Part shown: one piece after another, positions 16,150 through 25,067 of the stretch
Layout: each line of letters begins with the position of its first letter
Numbering within the stretch: the stretch's first letter is position 1
Source of the DNA: Ferrovibrio sp.
GTDB lineage: Bacteria; Pseudomonadota; Alphaproteobacteria; Ferrovibrionales; Ferrovibrionaceae
DNA: 64,000 nucleotides
Direction: 5' to 3'
Assembly: GCF_002796975.1 (NCBI RefSeq)
Contig: NZ_PEKV01000002.1
Location: forward strand, 103,358 to 167,357
Program-made: the position numbers and the translations under genes
The notes under the pieces: generated by a model
The model's input: only the letters and a program-made list of their open reading frames with translations
Database searches by the model: none
Told to the model about the DNA's origin: nothing

Positions 16150-17193
16150 TCAGAAGGCGGCGTTGCGCTTCTTCAGCTCCGCCTTCAGTTCATTCAGCGC
16201 CTGTTCGCCATTGACGCCAACCTTCTGGACGTCCGCATACCAGGCCTTGGTCATTTCATCCGACAGCTTGCGCCAGGCGGCAAGGTCGCTGGCGCTCGGC
16301 TTCACGCCTTCATGCCCCGGCAATGCCAGCATCTTGGCAACGCCGGCATGCTCGAAATCGGACCAGGGAGTATTGATCTTCTGCGACCATTCCGCCGTGC
16401 AATGCGCGTCCATCGCCTTTTTCTGATTGGCCGACAGCTTGTCGTAGGAGCCCTTGTTCATCGCCAGCACGAAGTTGGAAATGTAAAGCGGTGCCTCCAT
16501 GTGGTACTTGACCACCTTGTCGACGCCGAAGAGGAACAGGCTGCCCCACGGGAAGGTGATGGCATCGGCCACGCCACGTTCCAGAGCATCGCGTGCCTCA
16601 GGTGCGGAAACCTGCACATTTGTGCCGCCGGCCAGCGTCACCAGCCGGGCGACCGATGCATTGCCGGGACGGATCTTCATGTCCTTCACATCGGCAGGAT
16701 TGGCAATCTTCTTCCTCGAATGGAAGCTTCCGGGTTCATGCACGAAGGCCATGCAGACCTTCACATCCGCCATCTCCTTGGCCGCATACTTCTTGTACCA
16801 GGTGTCGATTGCCGCCGAGCCGCTCTTGCCGTTCGAGAACAGGAACGGCAATTCGGCGCCGGCGATCACCGGAAACCGTCCCGGTGTATAGCCAGGATTG
16901 ACGTAGGTGAGATCGGCAACGCCGTCGCGCGCCATATCGTAATGATCCTTCGCGGCACCGAGTTGCTGGGCCGGGAAGATCTGCACTTTCACGGTGCCGT
17001 TGGTCGCCGTCTCCAGCGACTTGCCCCATTCCTGCCAGGCCGGATGCAACGGATGGGCCGGCGGCAGCCAGTGCCCCAGCCGCAGTGTGACAGTTTTGTC
17101 CTGAGCGATCGCCGGCTGCGCAGCGGCAAGGCCGAGTGCGACACCGAGTCCAAGGACGGCAGCGCAGACGTAACTGTAGCGTATGCTTGTCAT
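16150..17193 (-). CDS. TRAP transporter substrate-binding protein (DctP family)
   Basis: A 347-residue periplasmic protein with a cleavable signal peptide ending QPAIA-QDKTV. The mature part begins TLRLGHWLPPAHPLHPAW and carries the DctP family motifs FPAQQLGAAKDHYDMARDGV, VKDMKIRPGNASVARLV (conserved Arg that binds a carboxylate) and GVADAITFPWGSLF. GGAGG lies 6 bp before the ATG. The Arg implies an organic-acid ligand. Divergent transcription from an arylpyruvate-type oxidoreductase suggests an aromatic or branched-chain keto/carboxylic acid; that is inference. Confidence 0.93.
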   Translation of the reverse strand: MTSIRYSYVCAAVLGLGVALGLAAAQPAIAQDKTVTLRLGHWLPPAHPLHPAWQEWGKSLETATNGTVKVQIFPAQQLGAAKDHYDMARDGVADLTYVNPGYTPGRFPVIAGAELPFLFSNGKSGSAAIDTWYKKYAAKEMADVKVCMAFVHEPGSFHSRKKIANPADVKDMKIRPGNASVARLVTLAGGTNVQVSAPEARDALERGVADAITFPWGSLFLFGVDKVVKYHMEAPLYISNFVLAMNKGSYDKLSANQKKAMDAHCTAEWSQKINTPWSDFEHAGVAKMLALPGHEGVKPSASDLAAWRKLSDEMTKAWYADVQKVGVNGEQALNELKAELKKRNAAF

Positions 17194-17256
17194 GTGTTTC
17201 CTCCGCTGGCGAGCCGTCAGCGAAACCTGACAGCCCTTTTTTGTTTTTGCGGCGGC

Positions 17257-17286
17257 AGCCTAGCGCGGCCTGACCGGGCCTGTCCA
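17257..17286 (-). promoter_or_regulatory. Candidate promoter of the dctP operon
   Basis: Reading the minus strand, TGGACA (17281-17286) and TAGGCT (17257-17262) are 18 bp apart. The match is moderate. It begins 10 bp from the TTGGATACCAA palindrome, so a bound regulator could block it. Confidence 0.3.
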
Positions 17287-17296
17287 GATTGTTTTG

Positions 17297-17307
17297 TTGG
17301 ATACCAA
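17297..17307. promoter_or_regulatory. Candidate operator palindrome TTGGATACCAA between dctP and the iorA-like gene
   Basis: TTGG-ATA-CCAA is a perfect 4-3-4 inverted repeat in the 173-bp divergent region. It lies 9 bp upstream of the candidate -35 of the oxidoreductase gene and 10 bp from that of dctP. Position and size fit a dimeric winged-helix regulator, plausibly the MarR protein of the TRAP operon. Confidence 0.4.
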
Positions 17308-17316
17308 ACTAATTTC

Positions 17317-17345
17317 TTGACCCTGCGAGGGTGCGGTGCAAGATT
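17317..17345 (+). promoter_or_regulatory. Candidate promoter of the indolepyruvate oxidoreductase operon
   Basis: TTGACC (17317-17322) and AAGATT (17340-17345) are 17 bp apart, placing transcription start about 15 bp before the ATG at 17367 and before its GGAGG ribosome site. Confidence 0.4.
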
Positions 17346-17366
17346 CCGCGGCTGTGGGAGGATTCG

Positions 17367-19529
17367 ATGGAACGCTCTTTCGCCAAAGAGATTGAATCGC
17401 TGCGTCTGGGTGATGGCGACATCTTCCGCGGCGAAGGCATATTGGCTGTCACGAAGGCCATCCTGCAATCCGGCGTGTCTTACGTCGGCGGCTATCAGGG
17501 CGCGCCCGTGTCGCATCTGGTCGATGTGCTGGTGCAGGCGCAGGACATGCTGGACGATCTCGGCATCCATCTTGAAACCTGCACCAACGAAGCCTCGGCT
17601 GCCGCGCTGCTCGGCGCCTCGATCCATTATCCCGCACGCGGCTGCGTCACCTGGAAAGCCATCGTCGGTACCAATGTGGCATCTGATGCGCTCAGCAATC
17701 TCGCTTCGCCTGGCGTGACCGGCGGCGCACTGATCGTGGTCGGCGAGGATTACGGCGAAGGCGCCAGCGTGATCCAGGAACGCAGCCACGCCTATGCGAT
17801 GAAGTCATCCATCTGGCTGCTCGATCCGCGCCCTGACCTGCCGACCATCACGCGCTGCGTCGAGGAAGGCTTCGAACTGTCCGAAGCCACCAACACGCCG
17901 GTCATGCTGGAACTGCGCATCCGCGCCTGCCATGTCACTGGCGAATTCCCGGCCAAGAACAACAAGCCGGCGAAAGTCTCGCGCAACAGCCGACTGCCCG
18001 GGCCTTCCGCATTCAATTACGACCGCCTCGCCCATCCGCCTGCCACCTTCATGCAGGAAAAGCTCAAGCTGGAGCAGCGCCTGCCGGCAGCGCGCAAATT
18101 CATTCTCGAACGCGGCCTGAACGAAACCATGCCGGGCGACCTGTCGGAGATCGGCATCGTTGTTCAGGGCGGCTTGTACAATGCCCTGAACCGCGCGCTG
18201 ATGAATCTCGATCTGGCCGATGCCTTCGGCAACAGCCGCGTACCGACACTGGTGCTCAACGTGACCTATCCGCTGGTGCCGGAGCAACTGGTGCAGTTCT
18301 GTGCCGGCAAGCGCGCCGTGTTGATGGTGGAGGAAGGCTCACCCGAATATATCGAGCAGGCTTTGCATACCGCTTTACGCCGCGCCGACGTGAATACCCG
18401 CGTGCATGGCAAGGGCATGCTGCCTGCCGCCGGCGAATACTCCATCGAGGCACTGACCCGCGGCCTGCTCGAATTCGTCAAGGCCGAGCAACCGCAGATC
18501 AATGTTTCGGCTGCTGATACAGCGTTCAGTTCAGCATTGGATAATCGCAAGACCGCGCAGGCCGTGATTGGCACCGATCTGCCACCGCGCCCGCCGACCT
18601 TCTGCACTGGCTGCCCCGAGCGGCCGGTTTTCACCGCGATCAAGCTGGTTGAGCGCGAGATCGGTAAGGTCCATGTCGCCGCCGATATCGGCTGTCACGC
18701 GCTGGCCACCTTCGCGCCGTTTTCGCTCGGCCATTCCATTCTCGGCTACGGCATGTCACTGGCCTCGGCGGCTGGCGTCGGGCCTCTCATGAACACGCGC
18801 TCACTATCCATCATGGGCGATGGCGGATTCTGGCATAACGGCGTGCTGTCGGGCGTGGCGTCCTCCATGTTCAACCGCGGCGATGGCGTACTAGTCATCA
18901 TGAAGAACGGCTACACTTCGGCGACCGGCGTGCAGTATATCCCCTCTTCAGCCGGCAACCGCGTCGACGGGCTGGACAGCGGCGCGGATATCGAAACCAC
19001 CGTGAAGGCGCTTGGCGTCAAATGGGTGAAGCGCATCCGCACCTACAGCCTCGGGACCATGCGCGAGGCTTTGCGTGACGCACTGACCACCACAACCAAA
19101 GGGCTCAAGATCATCCTGGCCGAAGGCGAATGCATGCTGGCGCGCCAGCGCCGGTTGCGCACGGAAGAAGCCAAGGCGCTGAAAGCCGGCGAACGTGTGC
19201 TGCGTACGCGCTTTGGCATCGATGATGCCGTCTGCACCGGCGACCATTCCTGCATCCGCCTTTCGGGCTGCCCGTCGCTGACCATCAAGCCTAACCCGGA
19301 TCCGCTGCGCACCGACCCGGTGGCGAGCGTGAACAGCGGCTGCGTCGGTTGCGGCCATTGCGGCGAGGTGGCGCATGCCGCCGTACTGTGTCCCTCCTTC
19401 TACAAGACCGAGATCGTGCATAACCCTGGCTGGTGGGACCGTTTCAGTGATCGCCTGCACCGCGCGGTGATCGGCTGGCTCGGTGGCAACAAGGCTGCAC
19501 CTGCGCCGATGCCGGCGGCGGGGGAATAA
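17367..19529 (+). CDS. Indolepyruvate:ferredoxin oxidoreductase, alpha subunit (IorA-type)
   Basis: A 720-residue thiamine-diphosphate enzyme subunit. The N-terminal pyrimidine-binding domain contains GDIFRGEGILAVTKAILQSG and SYVGGYQGAPVSHLVD. The TPP-binding domain has PTFCTGCPERPVFTAI and IMGDGGFWHNGVLSGVASSM. The C-terminus carries two cysteine clusters, CTGDHSCIRLSGCPS and CVGCGHCGEVAHAAVLCPS, expected to bind [4Fe-4S] centres. The enzyme oxidatively decarboxylates arylpyruvates (indole-, phenyl- or hydroxyphenylpyruvate) to acyl-CoA, passing electrons to ferredoxin. GGAGG 6 bp before ATG 17367 supports the start. It is followed after 2 bp by the beta subunit. Confidence 0.93.
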   Translation: MERSFAKEIESLRLGDGDIFRGEGILAVTKAILQSGVSYVGGYQGAPVSHLVDVLVQAQDMLDDLGIHLETCTNEASAAALLGASIHYPARGCVTWKAIVGTNVASDALSNLASPGVTGGALIVVGEDYGEGASVIQERSHAYAMKSSIWLLDPRPDLPTITRCVEEGFELSEATNTPVMLELRIRACHVTGEFPAKNNKPAKVSRNSRLPGPSAFNYDRLAHPPATFMQEKLKLEQRLPAARKFILERGLNETMPGDLSEIGIVVQGGLYNALNRALMNLDLADAFGNSRVPTLVLNVTYPLVPEQLVQFCAGKRAVLMVEEGSPEYIEQALHTALRRADVNTRVHGKGMLPAAGEYSIEALTRGLLEFVKAEQPQINVSAADTAFSSALDNRKTAQAVIGTDLPPRPPTFCTGCPERPVFTAIKLVEREIGKVHVAADIGCHALATFAPFSLGHSILGYGMSLASAAGVGPLMNTRSLSIMGDGGFWHNGVLSGVASSMFNRGDGVLVIMKNGYTSATGVQYIPSSAGNRVDGLDSGADIETTVKALGVKWVKRIRTYSLGTMREALRDALTTTTKGLKIILAEGECMLARQRRLRTEEAKALKAGERVLRTRFGIDDAVCTGDHSCIRLSGCPSLTIKPNPDPLRTDPVASVNSGCVGCGHCGEVAHAAVLCPSFYKTEIVHNPGWWDRFSDRLHRAVIGWLGGNKAAPAPMPAAGE

Positions 19530-19531
19530 CG

Positions 19532-21040
19532 ATGACCGCCACTCGCCCCCTCTGCATCCTGATCGCCGCCATGGGCGGTGAAGGCGGCGGCGTGCTGACC
19601 GGCTGGATCGTCGATGCCGCCGAACGCGCCGGCTATCCGGTGCAGAGCACATCGATCCCCGGCGTGGCGCAACGCACCGGCGCCACCACCTATTACATCG
19701 AGATCTGGCCCGAAAAGACGACGCAGCGCCCGGTGATGTGCCTGAACCCGATGCCGGGCCAGGTCGATGTGATGATCGCCAGCGAATTCGTCGAAGCCGG
19801 CCGCGCGATTGCCAACGGTTTCGTCTCGCCCGACCGTACGCTGTTGATCGCTTCCACGCATCGTATCTTTGCGGTCGCCGAGAAGAGCGCCATGGGCGAT
19901 GGCCGCTATGATACCGGCAAGCTGTTTCGCGCCGCGAAAGACCATGCCCGCCGCACCATCCTGTTCGACATGGACCAGGCTGCCAAAGACTCCGGCAGTA
20001 TCCTGAATGCCGTGCTGCTTGGCGCATTGTCCGGCTCCGGTGTGCTGCCGCTGCCCGCCTCCGCCTTCGAGGACGGCATCCGCATTGAAGGCAAGGCGGT
20101 GGAGAGCAACCTTGCCGGTTTCCGCTTCGGTCTGAGCCATGGCCAGGACGAGATCGAAGCGCGTGCCGCCGTGCTGTCGTCGCTGCCGCCGGCCGCCGCC
20201 GTGCCGGCACTGGCCGACCGCATCGCCCGGCTGCCTCTTGCTGTGCAGAAGTTTGCTGCCGAAGGCATCAAGCGCCTGGTCGACTATCAGGGCGTGACGT
20301 ATGCCCGGCTCTATCTCGATCGGCTGGATATGATCGCCAAGCTGGGCGACGAGATGCTGGCCAACGAGACCGCGCGGCATCTGGCGCTGCGGATGAGTTT
20401 CGAGGATGTGATTCGCGTCGCGCAGCTCAAGCTGAAGCCCGAGCGGTTTGCCGCCATCGAGCGCGAACAGCGCGTGAAGCCCGGCCAGCCCTATACCGTG
20501 GCCGAGTTCCTGAAGCCCGGCGTGGAAGAGATTGCCTCGCTGCTGCCGCCTTCGCTGGCGCGCCGCGTGATCGGGTTCAGCAAGCGCAAGGGCTGGACCG
20601 ATAAGCTGCATCTGGCCATGACCGTGCAGTCCAACCGCATCGGCGGCTATCTGAAGCTGCGGATGCTGGCCGGCCTGCGTTTCTGGCGGCCGCGCAGTGC
20701 ACGCTATGCCGAGGAACAGGCCCGCATCGAGGACTGGCTTGACCTGATCCGCCGTGCTGCTGCACTGGATCTCAACCTGGCACGCGAGATCGTCGACTGC
20801 GCCCGGCTGATCAAGGGGTACGGCGATACCTTCAAACGCGGCGCCGGCAATTTCGACCGCATCCGCGACCACGTGATCCTGCCGGCACTGGAACAACGCC
20901 TCGCGCCCACCGTAGCTGTGAATGCGCTGGTACAGGCGCGTACCGCGGCGCTGGCCGATCCGGAAGGCCAGTCGCTCGGCAATATGCTGGCCGATTTCGA
21001 AGCCAGCCTGCGCCCGGCAATCCCGCAGGCGGCGGAATAA
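19532..21040 (+). CDS. Indolepyruvate oxidoreductase beta subunit with C-terminal DUF6537-like extension
   Basis: A 502-residue protein. Residues about 1-195 are the gamma/beta-type domain of 2-oxoacid:ferredoxin oxidoreductases (LIAAMGGEGGGVLTGWIVDA, then GVAQRTGATTYYIEI and LLGALSGSGVLPL). The remaining ~300 residues form a helical extension (QKFAAEGIKRLVDYQGVTYA, DKLHLAMTVQSNRIGGYLKL) that I recall as DUF6537-like in alphaproteobacterial IorB; classical IorB proteins are only about 200 residues. It completes the enzyme with the upstream alpha subunit. The operon ends at the terminator immediately downstream. Confidence 0.9.
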   Translation: MTATRPLCILIAAMGGEGGGVLTGWIVDAAERAGYPVQSTSIPGVAQRTGATTYYIEIWPEKTTQRPVMCLNPMPGQVDVMIASEFVEAGRAIANGFVSPDRTLLIASTHRIFAVAEKSAMGDGRYDTGKLFRAAKDHARRTILFDMDQAAKDSGSILNAVLLGALSGSGVLPLPASAFEDGIRIEGKAVESNLAGFRFGLSHGQDEIEARAAVLSSLPPAAAVPALADRIARLPLAVQKFAAEGIKRLVDYQGVTYARLYLDRLDMIAKLGDEMLANETARHLALRMSFEDVIRVAQLKLKPERFAAIEREQRVKPGQPYTVAEFLKPGVEEIASLLPPSLARRVIGFSKRKGWTDKLHLAMTVQSNRIGGYLKLRMLAGLRFWRPRSARYAEEQARIEDWLDLIRRAAALDLNLAREIVDCARLIKGYGDTFKRGAGNFDRIRDHVILPALEQRLAPTVAVNALVQARTAALADPEGQSLGNMLADFEASLRPAIPQAAE

Positions 21041-21070
21041 AAAAACGCCCGGGGCGGAGCCCGGGCGTTT
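21041..21070. terminator. Bidirectional intrinsic terminator after the IorB-type gene
   Basis: AAACGCCCGG (21043-21052) pairs with CCGGGCGTTT (21061-21070) around an 8-base loop, with flanking A and T residues. It starts directly at the stop codon of the beta subunit and also suits the convergent redoxin gene. Confidence 0.85.
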
Positions 21071-21092
21071 CCATCTCAGAGATATTTCAGAA

Positions 21093-21734
21093 TCAGGCCG
21101 AGGGCGGCGCGTATTTCACCGTGCAGCCATAGGGCCGCGCCGTGGTGGTGCTGACGGCCTTGCCTTGCGCCAGTTCAGTCAGCGCGCTGTCGACGAAGTT
21201 CCTTGCGCCTTTCAGGTCATCGACACGGGTCGACGGCTTGTCGTCGATGCCGCCGGCATAGGCCAGCTTGCCGGTCTTGTCGATCACATACATATGCGGC
21301 GTCACGGTGGCACCATAGGCACGCGCGATCTGGCTCTTCGGATCGAGCAGCACGGCCGAGGGTGCAGCACCGCGATCGGTGGTCAGCTTGTTGGCCTGCG
21401 CGGCATCGACATGGCCCTGCTCACCCACCGGCGAGGAGACGATGGTAAGCCAGACGACATTCTGCCCGGTCCACTTTTTCTGCAGCGCCTGCATGTTGTT
21501 GCCGGTGTAGTGCTTCTTCACGAAGGGGCAGTCGTGATTCGACCATTCCAGCACCACGGTCTTGCCCTTGAGGTCGGCGAGCGAGACGGTCTTGCCGTTG
21601 GTGTCCTTGGCGGTGAAGGCCGGCGCGGCCTGGCCGATCTGGACGCCGGAATTGGCACTCACGAGTTGCGGTGCGGTCAGCAGGCCAATGGTGCCGATGG
21701 CGGCGGCGGATAACAGGATACGACGAGAGATCAT
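21093..21734 (-). CDS. Exported redoxin (thioredoxin-fold) protein
   Basis: A 213-residue AhpC/TSA-type thioredoxin-fold protein with a signal peptide (MISRRILLSAAAIGTIGLL, cleavage near VSA-NSG). It contains GQAAPAFTAKDTNGKTVSL, then LEWSNHDCPFVKKHYTGNNM, where a single Cys replaces the CxxC of thioredoxin, and VTPHMYVIDKTGKLAYAGGI. The DCPFVKK variant is typical of this exported redoxin family. It lies 11 bp after the ScsB/DsbD-like gene, which probably keeps its cysteine reduced in the periplasm. A second Cys occurs near the C-terminus (YGCTVKY) and may be resolving. Confidence 0.85.
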   Translation of the reverse strand: MISRRILLSAAAIGTIGLLTAPQLVSANSGVQIGQAAPAFTAKDTNGKTVSLADLKGKTVVLEWSNHDCPFVKKHYTGNNMQALQKKWTGQNVVWLTIVSSPVGEQGHVDAAQANKLTTDRGAAPSAVLLDPKSQIARAYGATVTPHMYVIDKTGKLAYAGGIDDKPSTRVDDLKGARNFVDSALTELAQGKAVSTTTARPYGCTVKYAPPSA

Positions 21735-21745
21735 GACGGCTACTC

Positions 21746-23884
21746 CTATCGTTGCGTGTTGATGGTGGGGTTGGGAAGCGACGCACTATTCTGCGGCCGG
21801 TCGAGTTGGGCGAGATGTTCCAGAACGATGGCCGGGGTGAGAATCTGCGGCAACACGATGCTGCGACCGCCGGCGTAATAGAGATAGAGCGGCACGCCGC
21901 TGCGGCCGTTCTGCTCCAGCAGGCGGGTGATCTCGGGATCCTGGTTGGTCCAGTCGCCCTTCATGTAGGTGATGCTGCGCGCGCGGAAGGCAGCCCGCAC
22001 GGCATCGCTCGACAAAGCCGTGCGCTCGTTGACCATGCAGGTGATGCACCAGGCCGCCGTCATGTTGACGAAGACCGGTTTCTGCTGCGCCACCAGCGTA
22101 TCCAGCTTCTGGCGGCTGAAGCTTTCGGCGCTCCCGCCGCCCGGCTGTGCGACTGCGACGGCCGGCGCGGCCGGATCGCGCGCGGTTCCGTATAGCGCCC
22201 CGGCCGCGGCAACCAGCAGCACAACGGCGCTGGCCATGGCCACACGGCCGCGCAAGCCAAAGCTCCAGGCGGCCGCCGCCACCAGTACGAGACCCAGCAT
22301 CGCGGCCAGCAACCCCTGCTGCCCGACCTGCTGGCTCAGCACCCAGATCAGCCAGGCCACCGTGGCATAGAGCGGGAATGCCAGCGCCTGCTTCACACGT
22401 TCCATCCACAGGCCCGGCCGCGGCAGGCGATCCGCCAGTTGCGGCACGCATGTCAGCACGAGGAACGGCAATGCCAGACCAAAGCCGAGCGCGAGGAAGA
22501 TGGCAATGCCAATGGCAGCCGGCTGGGTCAGTGCAAATCCCACTGCCGTCGCCATGAACGGCGCTGTACAGGGCGTGGCGACCACAGCGGCCAGCACACC
22601 GGTGAAGAAGGAGCCCTGAGTCCCGCTGCGCCGGGTCAGCGCGTCGCCGATGCCGGCGAAGCTGCCGCCGAGATGGAACACGCCCGAGAGGCTGAGTCCC
22701 ATGGCGAACAGCAGATAAGCGAGCAGCGCGATCACCAGCGGCATCTGCAACTGGAAACCCCAGCCGATCTGCGCCCCCGTCGCACGCAACACCAGCAGCA
22801 GGCCGGCGAGTGCGGCGAAGCTGACGAGAATGCCGAAGGTATAGGCCAGACCATGGCGGCGCATCTGCGCCCGGCCCTGCCCGCTGTGCGAAACCAGCGC
22901 GAGAATCTTGATCGACAGCACCGGGAAGACGCAGGGCATCAGGTTGAGCAGCATGCCGCCCACCAGCGCGAGCAATGCGGCCTGCAGCACGGCGGCCCAA
23001 TCGGCAGGTTGCGCCACCGGCGCCGTGCCGTAAGCGATCTGGGGGTATTCAAACGCCTGCTGCTGCAGCCGGCCGCCGATATCCTCCTTGATCAGCAGCA
23101 ACCCGCCAGTCTGCTGTGGCAGGCCGGCCGCGGCAAAGCTGCCGCGCGGCATCTGTAACGTCAGACCTTCGGCGGTGATCTGCAGTGGCTGTGGCGCCGC
23201 ATGCTCGATCATCGCTTCCTGATGCGGCAGGAACACGGCTTCCCTGATACGACCGCCATTCGGTCCCGGCGCTGCCACCGTCAGCACAAAACTGGCGTCG
23301 GCCATCTGCATGTCTGCCGGCCAGGGCGAAGGCTGCGCGACCTGCTGGCGTGCAGTGTCGAAAGCAGCCTTGTTAGCAGGATCGCCCTCGCCACTCCCGC
23401 CGGGCAGCGCGAGATCGACGGTGGCCTCGCCGGGGATACATTCCTTCTGGCAGACCAGCCAGTTCACATCGGCGCGCAGCGGCATCTCGCCGGCCGGCAA
23501 CACAGCCGGCGGCATGATCTGCGTCAGCAGCAGGATCTCGCCCTCGTAGCCATAATTGACCAGATGCGCGACCGGAATGCGCTCCGGCACCGGCCAGACG
23601 ATCGGGCCAGCCGTAAAGCCTTCGGGCAGCGCCCAGCTGATCTCGGTGGCGAGGCCTGAATCACCCGGATTGCGCCAGTAGGTATGCCAGTGTTCGGCCA
23701 TGCGCAGGCGGACACCGACCCAGAAGGGCTGCCCGGCGCGGATGCTCTGCGGTTCGGCGATCAGCGCCGCATCAACGAGGTCATTGCCAGACATTTGCGC
23801 CTGCACATTCGGCAGCAGGCCGAGAGTGAGGACAGCCACCAGGACAACCTGGTGCAGGCGGCGGAAAAAACCGAAGCGGCGCAT
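21746..23884 (-). CDS. DsbD/ScsB-like membrane thiol:disulfide reductase
   Basis: A 712-residue inner-membrane protein. A signal peptide (to VQA-QMSG) precedes a periplasmic domain of ~280 residues (HWHTYWRNPGDSGLATEISW; VNWLVCQKECIPGEATVDL with a C-x4-C pair). Next comes an eight-helix CcdA-like membrane domain (GGMLLNLMPCVFPVLSIKIL and VVATPCTAPFMATAVGFALT with the two catalytic Cys). A C-terminal thioredoxin domain has NMTAAWCITCMVNERTAL. The layout moves electrons from cytoplasmic thioredoxin to the periplasm. The N-terminal domain is of the ScsB type rather than the classical DsbD-alpha type. It is co-transcribed with the exported redoxin. Confidence 0.9.
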   Translation of the reverse strand: MRRFGFFRRLHQVVLVAVLTLGLLPNVQAQMSGNDLVDAALIAEPQSIRAGQPFWVGVRLRMAEHWHTYWRNPGDSGLATEISWALPEGFTAGPIVWPVPERIPVAHLVNYGYEGEILLLTQIMPPAVLPAGEMPLRADVNWLVCQKECIPGEATVDLALPGGSGEGDPANKAAFDTARQQVAQPSPWPADMQMADASFVLTVAAPGPNGGRIREAVFLPHQEAMIEHAAPQPLQITAEGLTLQMPRGSFAAAGLPQQTGGLLLIKEDIGGRLQQQAFEYPQIAYGTAPVAQPADWAAVLQAALLALVGGMLLNLMPCVFPVLSIKILALVSHSGQGRAQMRRHGLAYTFGILVSFAALAGLLLVLRATGAQIGWGFQLQMPLVIALLAYLLFAMGLSLSGVFHLGGSFAGIGDALTRRSGTQGSFFTGVLAAVVATPCTAPFMATAVGFALTQPAAIGIAIFLALGFGLALPFLVLTCVPQLADRLPRPGLWMERVKQALAFPLYATVAWLIWVLSQQVGQQGLLAAMLGLVLVAAAAWSFGLRGRVAMASAVVLLVAAAGALYGTARDPAAPAVAVAQPGGGSAESFSRQKLDTLVAQQKPVFVNMTAAWCITCMVNERTALSSDAVRAAFRARSITYMKGDWTNQDPEITRLLEQNGRSGVPLYLYYAGGRSIVLPQILTPAIVLEHLAQLDRPQNSASLPNPTINTQR

Positions 23885-23964
23885 GCCATAAAATTCCCGT
23901 AAATCGCCGGCCCGGGCAAGCGCTATCGGGTCACAAGACTGCGAGCCGGAACGGTCCCGCTGGG

Positions 23965-24981
23965 CTAGAACGCGAATGACACGCTGAAGGCGCCAAACTG
24001 GTCGCTGGCATCCTGGCCGACATATTCGCGCGTGCGCAGCACATGCGTATAGGCCAGCCGCACACCATCAATCACCACGGCGAGACCGAGCTGTGCATCG
24101 CCGACGAAGTTTTCCTTCTTCACGCTGCGGCTGTCGCGGAAGGTATTGCCGTCGAGAAAGATGTTATGCGCCACAGCGCGGCCATCGACGCCAGCGAAGA
24201 GATACCAGCCGAAACCGCCCGGCGCCTTCTCGAAATAGCCTGAGCCCGGCAGGCTGGGCTGCACGCGCGGCGGGCCGTAATCGATCGGCAGATTCTGCCC
24301 GAAGCGGAACATCATGCCCATATTGGCGTAGTCGTAGACATTGCCGAGCGCGGCGCCGGCATGCGGTGTGGCATCGAGGCCGAAGCCGCCGGGCAGCTTG
24401 AATTCCGGCGACTGCCAGCTGCGCTGATAGGTCAGCTGCAGGGTCGGCTCGTTCTTCAGCTGCTTGCTCCAGCCCTGCGCCTCGGGTGAATCGACGATGG
24501 AGTGGATGAAGTCCTGCGTCTCATGCGCCAGCGAGGCCGGGCCGACCACGCCGGCACTGACGAGGAACTGGTCGAGCACCTGCCCCGTGCGCGCCACCAC
24601 GCCGACCGAACCATAGAGCCAGCCGGCATAGGGCCGGTCGTCGGCCGGCGGATCGCGCAGCAGCTTGTTCGATGCGGTGTACATATTCTGGCCGATGGCA
24701 TATTCGACGCGGATGTCGCTGTGCCAGGCCAGCATCGGCACTTCATAGGCGAGATCGCGCAGCCATTCCGGTTCGCCGTTCTTCGGCGTCAGGTAGCTGA
24801 AGCGCGCGCCGCTCGTGTAGCGCCGGTCGGTGTGGTAGAAAAGATCGTTCTCCAGCACGAAGCTGAAAATGCCGACCTGCGGCTCGGCCTGCTTGGCCAG
24901 ATCCGGCGGATCGGCGGCGAACACGCAGGGCGCAGCCAGCAGCGTCGCGGCGAAAGAGACAGCGGAAATGCGGGAAGACAT
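23965..24981 (-). CDS. LpxR-like lipid A deacylase (DUF2219 outer membrane beta-barrel)
   Basis: A 338-residue outer membrane protein of the LpxR family. After a signal peptide (MSSRISAVSFAATLLAAPC, cleavage near VFA-ADP) come SFVLENDLFYHTDRRYTSGA (the Asn-Asp containing N-terminal motif of LpxR), DDRPYAGWLYGSVGVV and HETQDFIHSIVDS. It ends with FGAFSVSFAF, a beta-barrel C-terminus with terminal Phe. LpxR removes the 3'-acyloxyacyl group from lipid A. The frame is open to an ATG at 25056 with a GGGGA site, so a 25-residue longer precursor is possible; the shorter form gives a normal signal peptide. Confidence 0.88.
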   Translation of the reverse strand: MSSRISAVSFAATLLAAPCVFAADPPDLAKQAEPQVGIFSFVLENDLFYHTDRRYTSGARFSYLTPKNGEPEWLRDLAYEVPMLAWHSDIRVEYAIGQNMYTASNKLLRDPPADDRPYAGWLYGSVGVVARTGQVLDQFLVSAGVVGPASLAHETQDFIHSIVDSPEAQGWSKQLKNEPTLQLTYQRSWQSPEFKLPGGFGLDATPHAGAALGNVYDYANMGMMFRFGQNLPIDYGPPRVQPSLPGSGYFEKAPGGFGWYLFAGVDGRAVAHNIFLDGNTFRDSRSVKKENFVGDAQLGLAVVIDGVRLAYTHVLRTREYVGQDASDQFGAFSVSFAF

Positions 24982-25067
24982 CGGGCGGAACAGACTCGTC
25001 AGGGGATACGCGCTGCCCGTCTTGCCCGGTGAATGTGTCATCAGCGCGGCAGACATGGTTTTCCCCG

